Shown here: positions 27,166 through 35,347 of the stretch, one piece after another
How the letters are laid out: every line of letters begins with the position of its first letter
Position numbering within the stretch: position 1 is the stretch's first letter
NCBI RefSeq assembly: GCF_008124785.1
Contig: NZ_VNHU01000012.1
Span: 1 to 64,000, forward strand
Length of the DNA stretch: 64,000 nt
Direction of reading: 5' to 3'
Source: Aquimarina intermedia
Lineage (GTDB): Bacteria; Bacteroidota; Bacteroidia; Flavobacteriales; Flavobacteriaceae
Translations under genes and position numbers: made by a program
The notes under the pieces: generated by a model
Told to the model about the DNA's origin: nothing
The model's input: only the letters and a program-made list of their open reading frames with translations
The model's database searches: none

Positions 27166-27283
27166 ACTAGCTATGAATTGATTGGGATCTCGTAATGTAT
27201 ACTTTCAAATTGCGTGTTTTGGTTAGCTTTAAAACCTTTAAGCATACGTCAGGTGTACTAGATCAGTTTTTTACTGTAAAAGA

Positions 27284-27315
27284 TTGGCACAGTTACCTCA
27301 CTTTTCATATTTTTG
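27284..27315 (+). promoter_or_regulatory. Promoter of sucC
   Basis: TTGG at 27284-27287 (-33-like), 20 bp, then TATTTTTG at 27308-27315 (-7, matches TAnnTTTG). The predicted start of transcription is about 30 nt before the ATG at 27347. Confidence 0.55.
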
Positions 27316-27346
27316 GACTCCTATTATAAAGGCAAAAAATAAAACT

Positions 27347-28540
27347 ATGAATTTACACGAGTATCAGGGTAAACAAATATTAAGCAGCTTTGGTGTACGC
27401 ATTCAGCGTGGTATAGTTGCACATAATGCAAAAGAAGCAGTTGATGCAGCAAAACAGCTAACAGAAGAAACCGGTACAGGATGGCACGTAATTAAGGCTC
27501 AAGTACATGCAGGTGGACGTGGTAAAGGTGGTGGTGTGAAACTAGCCAAAAACTTAAAAGAGGTAGAAGAGATTGCAGGACAGATTATTGGAATGAATCT
27601 GGTTACACCACAAACTTCGGCTGAAGGAAAAAAAGTACATCAGGTATTAGTTGCAGAAGATGTATATTATCCTGGGGATAGTGAGCCTGATGAGTATTAC
27701 ATGTCAGTACTACTTAATAGAACTTCCGGACGTAATATGATCATGTATTCTACCGAAGGAGGTATGGATATAGAAACAGTTGCAGAAGAAACACCACATT
27801 TGATTTTTACTGAAGAAATCGATCCGACTGTTGGTTTATTGCCTTTTCAAGCACGTCGTATAGCCTTCAATTTAGGGTTAAGCGGTACGGCTTTTAAAGA
27901 AATGACAAAATTTGTTGCCAATCTTTATAAAGCGTATGTAGAATCTGACTCTTCACTTTTTGAAATCAACCCGGTGTTGAAAACCAGTGATAGTAAAATT
28001 ATGGCAGTAGATGCCAAAGTTACGTTGGATGAGAACGCACTTTACAGACATAAGGATTATGTTGAAATGCGTGATATACGCGAAGAGAATCCAATTGAAG
28101 TAGAGGCTAAAGAAGTTGGTCTTAATTATGTTGACCTGGACGGAAATGTTGGATGTATGGTGAATGGAGCAGGGCTGGCAATGGCAACCATGGATTTAAT
28201 TAAGCAGGCAGGTGGAGAACCGGCTAACTTCCTTGATGTTGGTGGTACAGCAGATGCTAAACGTGTGGAGGAAGCATTTAGATTGATCTTAAAAGATGAG
28301 AATGTAAAAGCTATTTTAATTAATATCTTTGGAGGTATTGTAAGATGTGACCGTGTTGCTCAGGGGGTTGTTGATGCCTATAAGAACATGGGGGATGCAA
28401 TTAAAGTACCTATCATTGTGCGATTACAAGGAACAAATGCTGATATAGCTAAAGAATTAATTGATAATAGTGGATTGGATGTACAAAGTGCAGTAGAGTT
28501 TCAAGAAGCTGCGGACAAAGTACAAGCTGTTATTGGATAA
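27347..28540 (+). CDS. sucC: Succinate-CoA ligase (ADP-forming), beta subunit
   Basis: A 397-residue TCA-cycle enzyme subunit. ATG 27347 (MNLHEYQGKQIL) is the family start; an upstream frame extension from 27284 runs through the promoter and is rejected. ATP-grasp features are HVIKAQVHAGGRGKGGGVK and the DAKVTLDENA/EINPV region (here FEINPVLKT). The C-terminal CoA-ligase part has NGAGLAMATMD, DVGGTAD and NIFGGIVRCD. It forms a heterodimer or tetramer with SucD, which is not encoded next to it. A strong terminator follows. Confidence 0.96.
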   Translation: MNLHEYQGKQILSSFGVRIQRGIVAHNAKEAVDAAKQLTEETGTGWHVIKAQVHAGGRGKGGGVKLAKNLKEVEEIAGQIIGMNLVTPQTSAEGKKVHQVLVAEDVYYPGDSEPDEYYMSVLLNRTSGRNMIMYSTEGGMDIETVAEETPHLIFTEEIDPTVGLLPFQARRIAFNLGLSGTAFKEMTKFVANLYKAYVESDSSLFEINPVLKTSDSKIMAVDAKVTLDENALYRHKDYVEMRDIREENPIEVEAKEVGLNYVDLDGNVGCMVNGAGLAMATMDLIKQAGGEPANFLDVGGTADAKRVEEAFRLILKDENVKAILINIFGGIVRCDRVAQGVVDAYKNMGDAIKVPIIVRLQGTNADIAKELIDNSGLDVQSAVEFQEAADKVQAVIG

Positions 28541-28564
28541 TTAGCGTATATTTCAACCGTATAT

Positions 28565-28605
28565 AAAAATCGTCTGGATTCTAGAATTCAGACGATTTTT
28601 TTTAT
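28565..28605 (+). terminator. Terminator of sucC
   Basis: 12-bp perfect stem: AAAAATCGTCTG (28565-28576) and CAGACGATTTTT (28589-28600), followed by T-rich sequence. It should end sucC transcripts, and its symmetric A-run could also serve the leftward DUF1456 direction. Confidence 0.8.
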
Positions 28606-28621
28606 ACAATAATAGTATATT

Positions 28622-28900
28622 TTACAATGTATTGGTTTTTTTAGATGGCTTTGTAGGGGTATTGGCCCCCTTTTCAGGCATAGGACCTCTTAAATGGATA
28701 ATAAGACCGTTTAAAAAATTGCGTAATATCTGATCCCCACACTCCATATACTTTGGATGATTCTCATTTCTGAAAAAAGCACCCAACTCACTTTTTGTCA
28801 CTTTAAAATCTACCAAAGTGCAAATTTTTACTATATCATCGTCCCTCAGCTTATGAGCAACTCTTAATTTTTTAAAAATGTCATTATTTGTTAATCCCAT
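28622..28900 (-). CDS. DUF1456 family protein (YehS-like)
   Basis: A 92-residue cytoplasmic protein. MGLTNNDIFKKLRVAHKLRDDDIVKI is the hallmark of DUF1456 (E. coli YehS). YehS has two copies of the module; here there is one (about 1-70) and a short basic tail. Later YMECGDQILRNFLNGLI is the family's second conserved block. Function unknown. A -7 motif ends 4 nt before its ATG (see feature at 28905). Divergent from the TerB-like gene. Confidence 0.85.
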   Translation of the reverse strand: MGLTNNDIFKKLRVAHKLRDDDIVKICTLVDFKVTKSELGAFFRNENHPKYMECGDQILRNFLNGLIIHLRGPMPEKGANTPTKPSKKTNTL

Positions 28901-28904
28901 GTCG

Positions 28905-28912
28905 CAAAGATA
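28905..28912 (-). promoter_or_regulatory. -7 promoter motif TATCTTTG of the DUF1456 gene
   Basis: TATCTTTG on the minus strand, followed by CGAC and the ATG at 28900. Only 4 nt separate motif and start codon, implying an mRNA with no or almost no leader. No clear -33 element. Confidence 0.5.
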
Positions 28913-28988
28913 ACTATTTTTAAACTTTAAAAAAGAGAATCACTTTGAGTAAGCAAGAGTGGGTCAAATTAAAATCAGAATAAAAAAT

Positions 28989-29390
28989 ATGTATAAAAAG
29001 GAGGAAAAACTAAGTTTGTTATCAGAAATGATACACTTTGCAAAAGTGGATGGAGAACTGAAACCTATTGAGTATGATTTTATTTTGGCCGTAGCTTCTC
29101 AACTAGGAATTACCAAAGATGAAGTTGATCAAGTTTCAGCTCATAAAGTAGACAGTAAAGTGCTAACTCCGGAGTCTCAGAGAATACTACAGTTTCATCG
29201 ACTAACGCTGCTTATGAATGTGGATAATACGGCGAGCGAAGAGGAGATTTATCGCATAAAACAAATCGGCTTTAAAATGGGCTTACGCATGGAAGCCATG
29301 GATGCTGTCCTGAAAGAGATGCATAATTACCCGAATAAGGTAATCCCTCCTCAAGAATTAATGGCTATTTTCACTAGATTTTACAACTAA
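28989..29390 (+). CDS. TerB-like cytoplasmic protein
   Basis: A 133-residue all-helical protein from ATG 28989 (MYKKEEKLSLLSEMIHFAKVDGEL); the GTG at 28959 is less likely. The repeated pattern acid-helix (FAKVDGELKPIEYDFI and later VDNTASEEEIYRIKQIGFKMG) resembles TerB-type domains, which carry conserved acidic residues that may bind metal. Tellurite resistance is the family name only; no ter operon is present. It is divergent from DUF1456, and converges with the histidine kinase gene at 29405. Confidence 0.6.
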   Translation: MYKKEEKLSLLSEMIHFAKVDGELKPIEYDFILAVASQLGITKDEVDQVSAHKVDSKVLTPESQRILQFHRLTLLMNVDNTASEEEIYRIKQIGFKMGLRMEAMDAVLKEMHNYPNKVIPPQELMAIFTRFYN

Positions 29391-29404
29391 AAATCGCCGG
29401 CTGA

Positions 29405-30454
29405 TTAAATGGCTATTGTAAATGTTGTGCCTTTGAGCTCTTTACTTTCCACGGTTATAGCTCCACCCAAAGCATTTATTTGAGATTTTGTAATAAACAG
29501 CCCAAATCCTTTTGAATCCGGATGGTCATGAAAGGTATTTTTAAGACCAAAGATTTTATGGCCGTAGCGTTCTAAATCTATGCCGAGACCATTATCAGTA
29601 AAATGCAGTTTGGTTTTAGCTCCCATACGTTCTGATACTATAGTAATAACGGGATCAACTTCTGGCTTTCGGTAGCGAATAGCATTAGAAACCAAATTGT
29701 AAAAAATATTTTCCAGATAGGTCCTGCTGTATTTTATACTTGGTACGCCAGTGAAATCAGCCACAATACGAGCATTATTATCAGTGATCATTTGATTAAG
29801 GTGTCTCTTTGTGCTTTCAAGTGTTTGACTTAGGTCAACATGTTGTTTTTTAATATTTACTTTTCTGTTTATTTGGACGGTCCTCACTAACTGACGTAAG
29901 GTTTCATTAAGTGTTAATGAAGAATTTTCTAGTAAATCGATGTATTCTATCTGAGAGGGAGCAGGATTATTTTGTTTTAAAAAGTCAGAAAGCATCATGA
30001 TATTGGATACCGGTGATCTTAAATTATGTGAAATTATATAGGCAAAATCCTCTAGCTGGCGGTTACGCTTGCTTAGTTCTCTAACCAAAGTTTCTAATTC
30101 ATTCTTATCCTCTTTAAATTCAGTGATATCTCGGGCAATCGCAAATAGGTCTCCCGTTTCTTGAAACGGTGTAGCGCTCCATTCTAACCAAATGTAGGAG
30201 CCATCAGCTTTGCGATATCTGTTTTCAAATAATATAGAAGGTTTACCTTCTTTCAGCTTAGTAACCTCGTCCGCAGTTTTATGTAAGTCATCCTGATGTA
30301 CAAAATTCGAAAAAGGTTGAGAAGTCAATGTTTCAACTGTATATCCGAGTTTTTTTGACCATTGCGTATTAATTTTCTTAAGATAACCGTCAACATTTGC
30401 TATGCATAAGAGATCTTGACTCATCTCAAACAAGGCTTGATATTGTTCTTCCAT
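29405..30454 (-). CDS. PAS sensor histidine kinase (single PAS)
   Basis: A 349-residue soluble kinase without membrane segment. It contains one PAS domain (about 8-110; DLLCIANVDGYLKKINTQWSKKLGY, FSNFVHQDD), a HisKA domain with H143 in IISHNLRSPVSN, and HATPase with N-box NLVSNAIRYR and G-box SKGFGLFITKSQI. The PAS domain matches the two PAS domains of the kinase at 31639, and the kinase cores are also alike, so the genes are paralogues by duplication. The short gap to the Hsp20 gene carries palindromes (30615-30658). No regulator is fused to it. Confidence 0.92.
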   Translation of the reverse strand: MEEQYQALFEMSQDLLCIANVDGYLKKINTQWSKKLGYTVETLTSQPFSNFVHQDDLHKTADEVTKLKEGKPSILFENRYRKADGSYIWLEWSATPFQETGDLFAIARDITEFKEDKNELETLVRELSKRNRQLEDFAYIISHNLRSPVSNIMMLSDFLKQNNPAPSQIEYIDLLENSSLTLNETLRQLVRTVQINRKVNIKKQHVDLSQTLESTKRHLNQMITDNNARIVADFTGVPSIKYSRTYLENIFYNLVSNAIRYRKPEVDPVITIVSERMGAKTKLHFTDNGLGIDLERYGHKIFGLKNTFHDHPDSKGFGLFITKSQINALGGAITVESKELKGTTFTIAI

Positions 30455-30614
30455 TTGGGGGTTTGGGAATGTGAATCTGTTTGTTAGCTCATAAAGCTAC
30501 AAAAAATATTAACATAAATTTAATAAAATTTAAGCAATATGTGAAGTTAAACGGAATGAGTTAATGGTTTGTTTGATTTTGTTAATCCCGAACATACCGA
30601 AAACCCATCGATAT

Positions 30615-30658
30615 TGACATAAAGTCAGTCTCATTATGAGTAAATATGCCATTATGTC
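30615..30658. repeat. Nested inverted repeats upstream of the Hsp20 gene
   Basis: TGAC-N5-GTCA (30615-30627), CTCAT-N-ATGAG (30630-30640) and GACATAA/TTATGTC (30616-30622 with 30652-30658) occur within 44 bp, in the spacer between divergent genes. They may be operators. They do not match CIRCE (TTAGCACTC-N9-GAGTGCTAA). Confidence 0.35.
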
Positions 30659-30732
30659 TTTATTTCTGTTATGGAACTCAATTTGCATAACACATATCAA
30701 AGTTTAAAAATTAATTATTAAAAATATACGTT

Positions 30733-31170
30733 ATGAGTTTAGTAAAGAGAACAGACAGAATGCCTTTGTTATTAGAAGATTTCTTTAATACTGATTGGCT
30801 AGGAGGAACAACAAATCAAAGTAGAATAGGTTTTAATGTTCCAGCGGTAAATGTTATCGAAAATGATGATGAATTCGTAGTGCAGCTTGCGGCTCCCGGT
30901 TTGAAAAAAGAAAATTTTAATATTGAATTGGATAATGATAAACTAACTATTTCTTCAAAAACTGAAACAGAAAATGAAGAAAATGAGGGAAGCCCTAAGT
31001 TTACAAGAAGAGAATTCATGTATAATGACTTTAAAAGATCTTTTAATTTGCCGGACACGATTAACACTGGTGAGATTGCAGCGACTTACGAAGATGGTAT
31101 TTTGCGAGCGGTACTTCCAAAAAGGGAAGAAGCAAAAGTTCAGCCTAAGCGTTTAATTGAAATTAAGTAA
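30733..31170 (+). CDS. Small heat-shock protein Hsp20 (alpha-crystallin)
   Basis: A 145-residue holdase chaperone. The alpha-crystallin domain spans about 35-135: FNVPAVNVIENDDEFVVQLAAPGLKKE, then DNDKLTISSKTE and YEDGILRAVLPKREE, the last containing the I-x-L/V-type strand near the C terminus. The N-terminal part (TDRMPLLLEDFFNTDWLGG) is typical of flavobacterial Hsp20. It prevents aggregation of unfolded proteins with no ATP use. Divergent from a PAS kinase and upstream of a response regulator and second PAS kinase on the opposite strand. Terminator follows. Confidence 0.93.
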   Translation: MSLVKRTDRMPLLLEDFFNTDWLGGTTNQSRIGFNVPAVNVIENDDEFVVQLAAPGLKKENFNIELDNDKLTISSKTETENEENEGSPKFTRREFMYNDFKRSFNLPDTINTGEIAATYEDGILRAVLPKREEAKVQPKRLIEIK

Positions 31171-31205
31171 TTAATCGCTCCTTGTAACCGAATTAACTAC
31201 AATAT

Positions 31206-31236
31206 GCGCCCTTACAAATAAGGGCGTTTATTTTTT
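31206..31236 (+). terminator. Terminator of the Hsp20 gene
   Basis: Stem CGCCCTTA (31207-31214) with TAAGGGCG (31219-31226), loop CAAA, then TTTATTTTTT. The loop is small and the stem GC-rich; a classical rightward terminator. The convergent response regulator ends at 31235. Confidence 0.85.
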
Positions 31237-31636
31237 AAAAAGTTTCTATTAATTCTTTCAATTGTTGCTCATTTATTGGTTTAATCAGATAATCTGATAT
31301 ACGTTCGTATTCTTTGGCGCGCTCAATGTCATCAGGATTATCAGAAGATGATAATATATAGATTTTAATATCCTTTTTAAGATCGGGAGCAATAGAATTA
31401 AATTCGTCCATAAATTGCCATCCATCCATGATGGGCATATTGAGATCAAGCAGTATAAGATCAGGTAACTTTACTACCCCATTACTTACGGACTTTATGA
31501 AATTGATAGCTTCTTCTCCGTTTGAAAAGATGAGTAAACGTTCTTGCTGATGCAACTGTTGTACAAGTTTTTTGATTATGAATTGATGAATTATATCGTC
31601 ATCAACTAAGCAAAGAGATAAGTTTTTATTTGTCAT
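31235..31636 (-). CDS. CheY-like single-domain response regulator
   Basis: A 133-residue receiver domain without an output domain. The acidic pocket is VDDD (residues 11-14), the phosphoacceptor D64 is in LLDLNMPIMDGW, the conserved S/T is in ILSSSDN, and the lysine K119 is in YLIKPI. Such single-domain regulators with an Rcp1-like sequence usually accept phosphate from a soluble PAS histidine kinase and act by protein contact. The kinase gene at 31639 ends 2 nt upstream on the same strand, so the two are coupled in expression and very likely a cognate pair. Confidence 0.92.
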   Translation of the reverse strand: MTNKNLSLCLVDDDIIHQFIIKKLVQQLHQQERLLIFSNGEEAINFIKSVSNGVVKLPDLILLDLNMPIMDGWQFMDEFNSIAPDLKKDIKIYILSSSDNPDDIERAKEYERISDYLIKPINEQQLKELIETF

Positions 31637-31638
31637 GT

Positions 31639-33087
31639 TTATGAGGCTAGGTTTATGATGAATTTGGTGCCCTTGTCCAGTTCGCTTTGTACAGATATTT
31701 CTCCGTTTAATGCTTCTACCTGCGATTTTGTAATATATAAACCAAAGCCTCTGGCTTCGGGATGATTATGAAATGTTTTTCTGAAACCAAAAATTTTATT
31801 GTGATGTTTGCTCAAATCAATACCTATACCATTGTCTTCAAAGCTCAATTCGACAGAAGTCTCATTTTTTTTTGATTTGATTTGTATAATCGGCGAACGA
31901 TCAGGAGATCTATATTTAATCGCATTTGAAATTAAATTTAAAAAGATGCTATGTAAATATCCTTCAGGATATTCTATGGTATCGATTTCTTCGAAATCAG
32001 TGATGATTTGCGCTTGATTAGTAAGTACGGTACCATGTAATTGTTTTAGAACAGTATTACATACTTCTTTAAGAGAGATTCGTTGCGCATTTGCATCGGT
32101 AGTTTTATTAAGTTGAACTACATGAAGTAAATCCTCAAGGGTATTATTAAGCGCCTCAGTCGAGTCATGAATTAAATTGGCATATTTGTGTTGTTCTTTA
32201 TCAAGATTACTATCAATAAGGAACTTGGTTAAAATAAAAATGTTAGCCACGGGAGATCTCAAGTTGTGAGAGGCTATGTAGGCAAAATCTTGTAGCTGAT
32301 TATTCTTTGCTGATAATTTTGTTATTGAGGTAGTTAACGCTTTTTTCTGATCGATTGATTCTGTTTGGTCCCTGGCAATGGCAAAAATTAAACCTGTTGC
32401 ATCCACGGCAGTGGCATTCCATTCTAAGTGTAAGATGTCACCGTTTTTAGCAATGTATCTATTATGGAACTGCATAGCTGTGACTCCATTAAGCTGATCC
32501 TGTACCATATTTGCAGTTTTAGATCGATCGTCAGGATGTATAAAATCTATAAATGGGGTAGAGAGCACTTCATCTTCAGAATATCCAAATTTTTCAGTCC
32601 ATTGTGGATTGACTTTTTTGAAATAACCATCTCTATGTGCTATAACAATGAGGTCCTGACTTAGATTAAATAAATCTTGAAATTGCTGATTTTTTAGTTT
32701 CAAAATTTCTTCAGATTCTTGGAGTTTTAGCTCCTTCTCTTTTAATTCAGTTTGGTTCCTTGCTATTGCAAAAATATCTCCGGTTTCATCTACAATTGTA
32801 GCGTTCCATTCCAGATAAATAATGTCACCGTTTTTAGTCAAATATCGATTTTCAAATTTTGACACAGTAAGACCTTTTTTCTGTTTTTGAGCAACTTCAT
32901 CAGTTTTTAAACGATCCTCCGGATGTACAAAATTTATGAAAGGTCTACCGAGCATCTCTTTTTCGGTATAACCTAAGGTAGTCATCCACCGAGGATTCAA
33001 TTTTTTGAAATAGCCATCGATATTTGCAATTGCAATTAGATCCTGACTTATTTCAAAAAGAGTTTTGTAGGGTAGTTTTTCTGTCAT
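31639..33087 (-). CDS. Two-PAS sensor histidine kinase
   Basis: A 482-residue soluble kinase from ATG 33087 (MTEKLPYKTLFEISQ); a GTG three codons upstream is less likely, because the paralogue also starts near this point. Two PAS domains are highly alike: DLIAIANIDGYFKKLNPRW and DLIVIAHRDGYFKKVNPQW. Each has the EWNAT strand. HisKA follows (SHNLRSPVAN; the phosphoacceptor H is about residue 274 from the ATG), then HATPase (LISNAIKYR, ARGFGLYITKSQV). The adjacent CheY-like gene is the probable phosphoacceptor. The internal PAS duplication fits tandem duplication. Confidence 0.92.
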   Translation of the reverse strand: MTEKLPYKTLFEISQDLIAIANIDGYFKKLNPRWMTTLGYTEKEMLGRPFINFVHPEDRLKTDEVAQKQKKGLTVSKFENRYLTKNGDIIYLEWNATIVDETGDIFAIARNQTELKEKELKLQESEEILKLKNQQFQDLFNLSQDLIVIAHRDGYFKKVNPQWTEKFGYSEDEVLSTPFIDFIHPDDRSKTANMVQDQLNGVTAMQFHNRYIAKNGDILHLEWNATAVDATGLIFAIARDQTESIDQKKALTTSITKLSAKNNQLQDFAYIASHNLRSPVANIFILTKFLIDSNLDKEQHKYANLIHDSTEALNNTLEDLLHVVQLNKTTDANAQRISLKEVCNTVLKQLHGTVLTNQAQIITDFEEIDTIEYPEGYLHSIFLNLISNAIKYRSPDRSPIIQIKSKKNETSVELSFEDNGIGIDLSKHHNKIFGFRKTFHNHPEARGFGLYITKSQVEALNGEISVQSELDKGTKFIINLAS

Positions 33088-33297
33088 AAGCAACACATAA
33101 ATTTAATAATACGTGCATTCTGGTTAAGTTGTAAAAAATGGAAAAATATACCCTTAGGCATAGCTGATAGATTCATACGTACAGGGGGTGGAATACGGTG
33201 TATCAGTTAAATTTTCTATAGAAGCTAAAATACAAAATTATACGCTGAGACTATTGTGACTAAAACGTTATATAATTACGGGTATACCACAAAAACA

Positions 33298-35298
33298 CTA
33301 AATAGTATCTATCTTATCTTTCATCATTTTTATTTCATCACGTAATCTGGCGGCAGTCATAAAATCCAGTTCTTTGGCAGCCTTTTCCATTTCTTTGCGT
33401 ACGTTTCGAATTCTGGTTTCCAGTTGCTCTTTACTGTAATATGCAGTCTCTTCTTCTGCTGCTTGAAGCGTTGGTGCGTTTTCAAATTTATAGGGCTCTA
33501 CCTTTTTACCGGCCAGCGCACTGTCAATATTCTTTTTAATCGCAGTTGGTGTCAAACCATGTTCGGTATTATATTGTATCTGTTTAGCTCTTCTGTACTG
33601 AGTTTGATCAATTGTTTTCTGCATACTTTCTGTAATTTTGTCTGCATACATAATGGCTTTCCCATTGACGTGCCGGGCAGCACGACCAACAGTTTGTGTT
33701 AGAGATCTATTATTTCTCAAAAACCCTTCTTTATCTGCATCTAGTATAGCTACTAGTGAAACTTCTGGCAAATCCAGCCCTTCTCTAAGTAAATTAACCC
33801 CAATCAATACATCAAATATTCCTTTTCTTAAGTCCTGCATAATTTCGACGCGCTCAAGGGTGTCTACATCACTGTGGATATAACGACATCGAATGTTGAT
33901 TCGAGTAAGGTATTTGGTCAGCTCTTCAGCCATTCGCTTAGTCAAGGTTGTAACCAAGATGCGCTCGTCCTTTTCAATACGCTGATGCATTTCTTCAATC
34001 AAGTCATCTATTTGATTAAGACTTGGTCGTACCTCAATAATAGGGTCCAGGAGTCCTGTAGGACGTATAACTTGTTCTACATAGGTGCCTTCACTCTTTT
34101 GTAGTTCATAGTCTGCCGGAGTAGCACTAATATAAATTATTTGATTCTGCAAAGCTTCAAACTCTTCGAACTTTAAAGGCCGGTTGTCCATCGCTGCCGG
34201 TAATCTAAATCCGTATTCAACTAAATTCTCTTTTCGGGAGCGATCTCCTCCATACATCGCGTGTACTTGCGGAATGGTAACATGACTTTCATCAACAAGC
34301 ATAAGGTAGTCATCAGGAAAATAATCCAACAGGCAGAAAGGTCGTGTTCCGGGGAGTCTTCCGTCCAGGTATCTTGAATAGTTTTCTATTCCTGAACAAT
34401 AACCAAGTTCACGTATCATTTCCAGGTCAAAATTAGTACGTTCTTCTAAACGTTTTGCTTCCAAGGGTTTCCCTATTTCTTTAAAGTATTCTACCTGTTT
34501 ACCCAAATCTAGACTAATTTGTTTAATAGCACCGTTTAGAACATCAGGGGAGGTAACAAACATATTGGCGGGATAAATATTGAGACGGTCATACTTTTCT
34601 AGAATTTCATTAGTCTGAGTATCAAAGGCTTCAATTTCTTCGATTTCATCTCCAAAAAAGTGTATTCTAAAAGGATCATCGGCATATCCTGGGAAAACAT
34701 CTACAGTATCACCTTTTATTCTAAAGGTACCATTTTTAAACTCTGCTTCAGTTCGGGAATATAAGCTTTGTACCAATCTATGAAGTAAGGCTGTTCTTGA
34801 TACAAATTGCCCTTTTTGAATGGATATCACGTTTTTCTGAAACTCTACTGGATTTCCGATCCCATAAATACAGGATACAGACGCTACGACTAATACATCG
34901 CGTCTTCCTGATAATAGGGAGGAGGTGGTACTGAGCCTAAGTTTTTCAATTTCCTCATTAATGGATAAATCCTTTTCTATAAAAGTTCCTGAAGTCGGTA
35001 TATAGGCTTCGGGCTGGTAGTAATCGTAGTACGAAACAAAATATTCAACCGCATTATTAGGAAAAAATTGTTTAAATTCTGAAAACAATTGTGCAGCCAA
35101 GGTTTTATTATGGGCCAGTACTAAAGTTGGTTTTTGCACAGTCTCAATTACATTAGCAGCGGTAAACGTTTTTCCTGAACCGGTAACACCTAATAAGGTT
35201 TGATGCCTTTCGCCTGCCAATAAGCCATCAGATAGTTGTTTTATTGCAGAAGGTTGGTCTCCGGTGGGTTCAAAATCTGATGCTATCTGAAATTTCAT
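33298..35298 (-). CDS. uvrB: Excinuclease ABC subunit B
   Basis: A 666-residue DNA-repair helicase-like protein from ATG 35298 (MKFQIASDFEPTGDQPSAI); the longer frame to 35391 has no basis. Walker A GVTGSGKT at 37-44, then SYYDYYQPEAYIP (beta hairpin), LMLVDESHVT, TKRMAEELTKYL and REGLDLPEVSLVAI with QTVGRAARHVNG; the C-terminal UVR domain (LRDEIKMMKDKI) binds UvrC. It verifies damage and loads UvrC in nucleotide excision repair. uvrA and uvrC are not in this window. It lies 50 bp downstream of the T9SS gene on the same strand. Confidence 0.97.
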   Translation of the reverse strand: MKFQIASDFEPTGDQPSAIKQLSDGLLAGERHQTLLGVTGSGKTFTAANVIETVQKPTLVLAHNKTLAAQLFSEFKQFFPNNAVEYFVSYYDYYQPEAYIPTSGTFIEKDLSINEEIEKLRLSTTSSLLSGRRDVLVVASVSCIYGIGNPVEFQKNVISIQKGQFVSRTALLHRLVQSLYSRTEAEFKNGTFRIKGDTVDVFPGYADDPFRIHFFGDEIEEIEAFDTQTNEILEKYDRLNIYPANMFVTSPDVLNGAIKQISLDLGKQVEYFKEIGKPLEAKRLEERTNFDLEMIRELGYCSGIENYSRYLDGRLPGTRPFCLLDYFPDDYLMLVDESHVTIPQVHAMYGGDRSRKENLVEYGFRLPAAMDNRPLKFEEFEALQNQIIYISATPADYELQKSEGTYVEQVIRPTGLLDPIIEVRPSLNQIDDLIEEMHQRIEKDERILVTTLTKRMAEELTKYLTRINIRCRYIHSDVDTLERVEIMQDLRKGIFDVLIGVNLLREGLDLPEVSLVAILDADKEGFLRNNRSLTQTVGRAARHVNGKAIMYADKITESMQKTIDQTQYRRAKQIQYNTEHGLTPTAIKKNIDSALAGKKVEPYKFENAPTLQAAEEETAYYSKEQLETRIRNVRKEMEKAAKELDFMTAARLRDEIKMMKDKIDTI

Positions 35299-35347
35299 AA
35301 ATGTTTTTTCATTTTTGATACTAAGATAAGTAAAGCACAAGATACGG

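Noticed and set aside
27284..27346. N-terminal extension of SucC by 21 codons
   Set aside because: The extension covers the promoter (TTGG-N20-TATTTTTG) and the family starts at MNLHEYQGK.
30614..30640. TTGACAT as an E. coli-type -35 box ahead of Hsp20
   Set aside because: Bacteroidota sigma factors use TTTG/TAnnTTTG; there is no TATAAT at 17 bp, so the match is taken as part of the inverted repeats.
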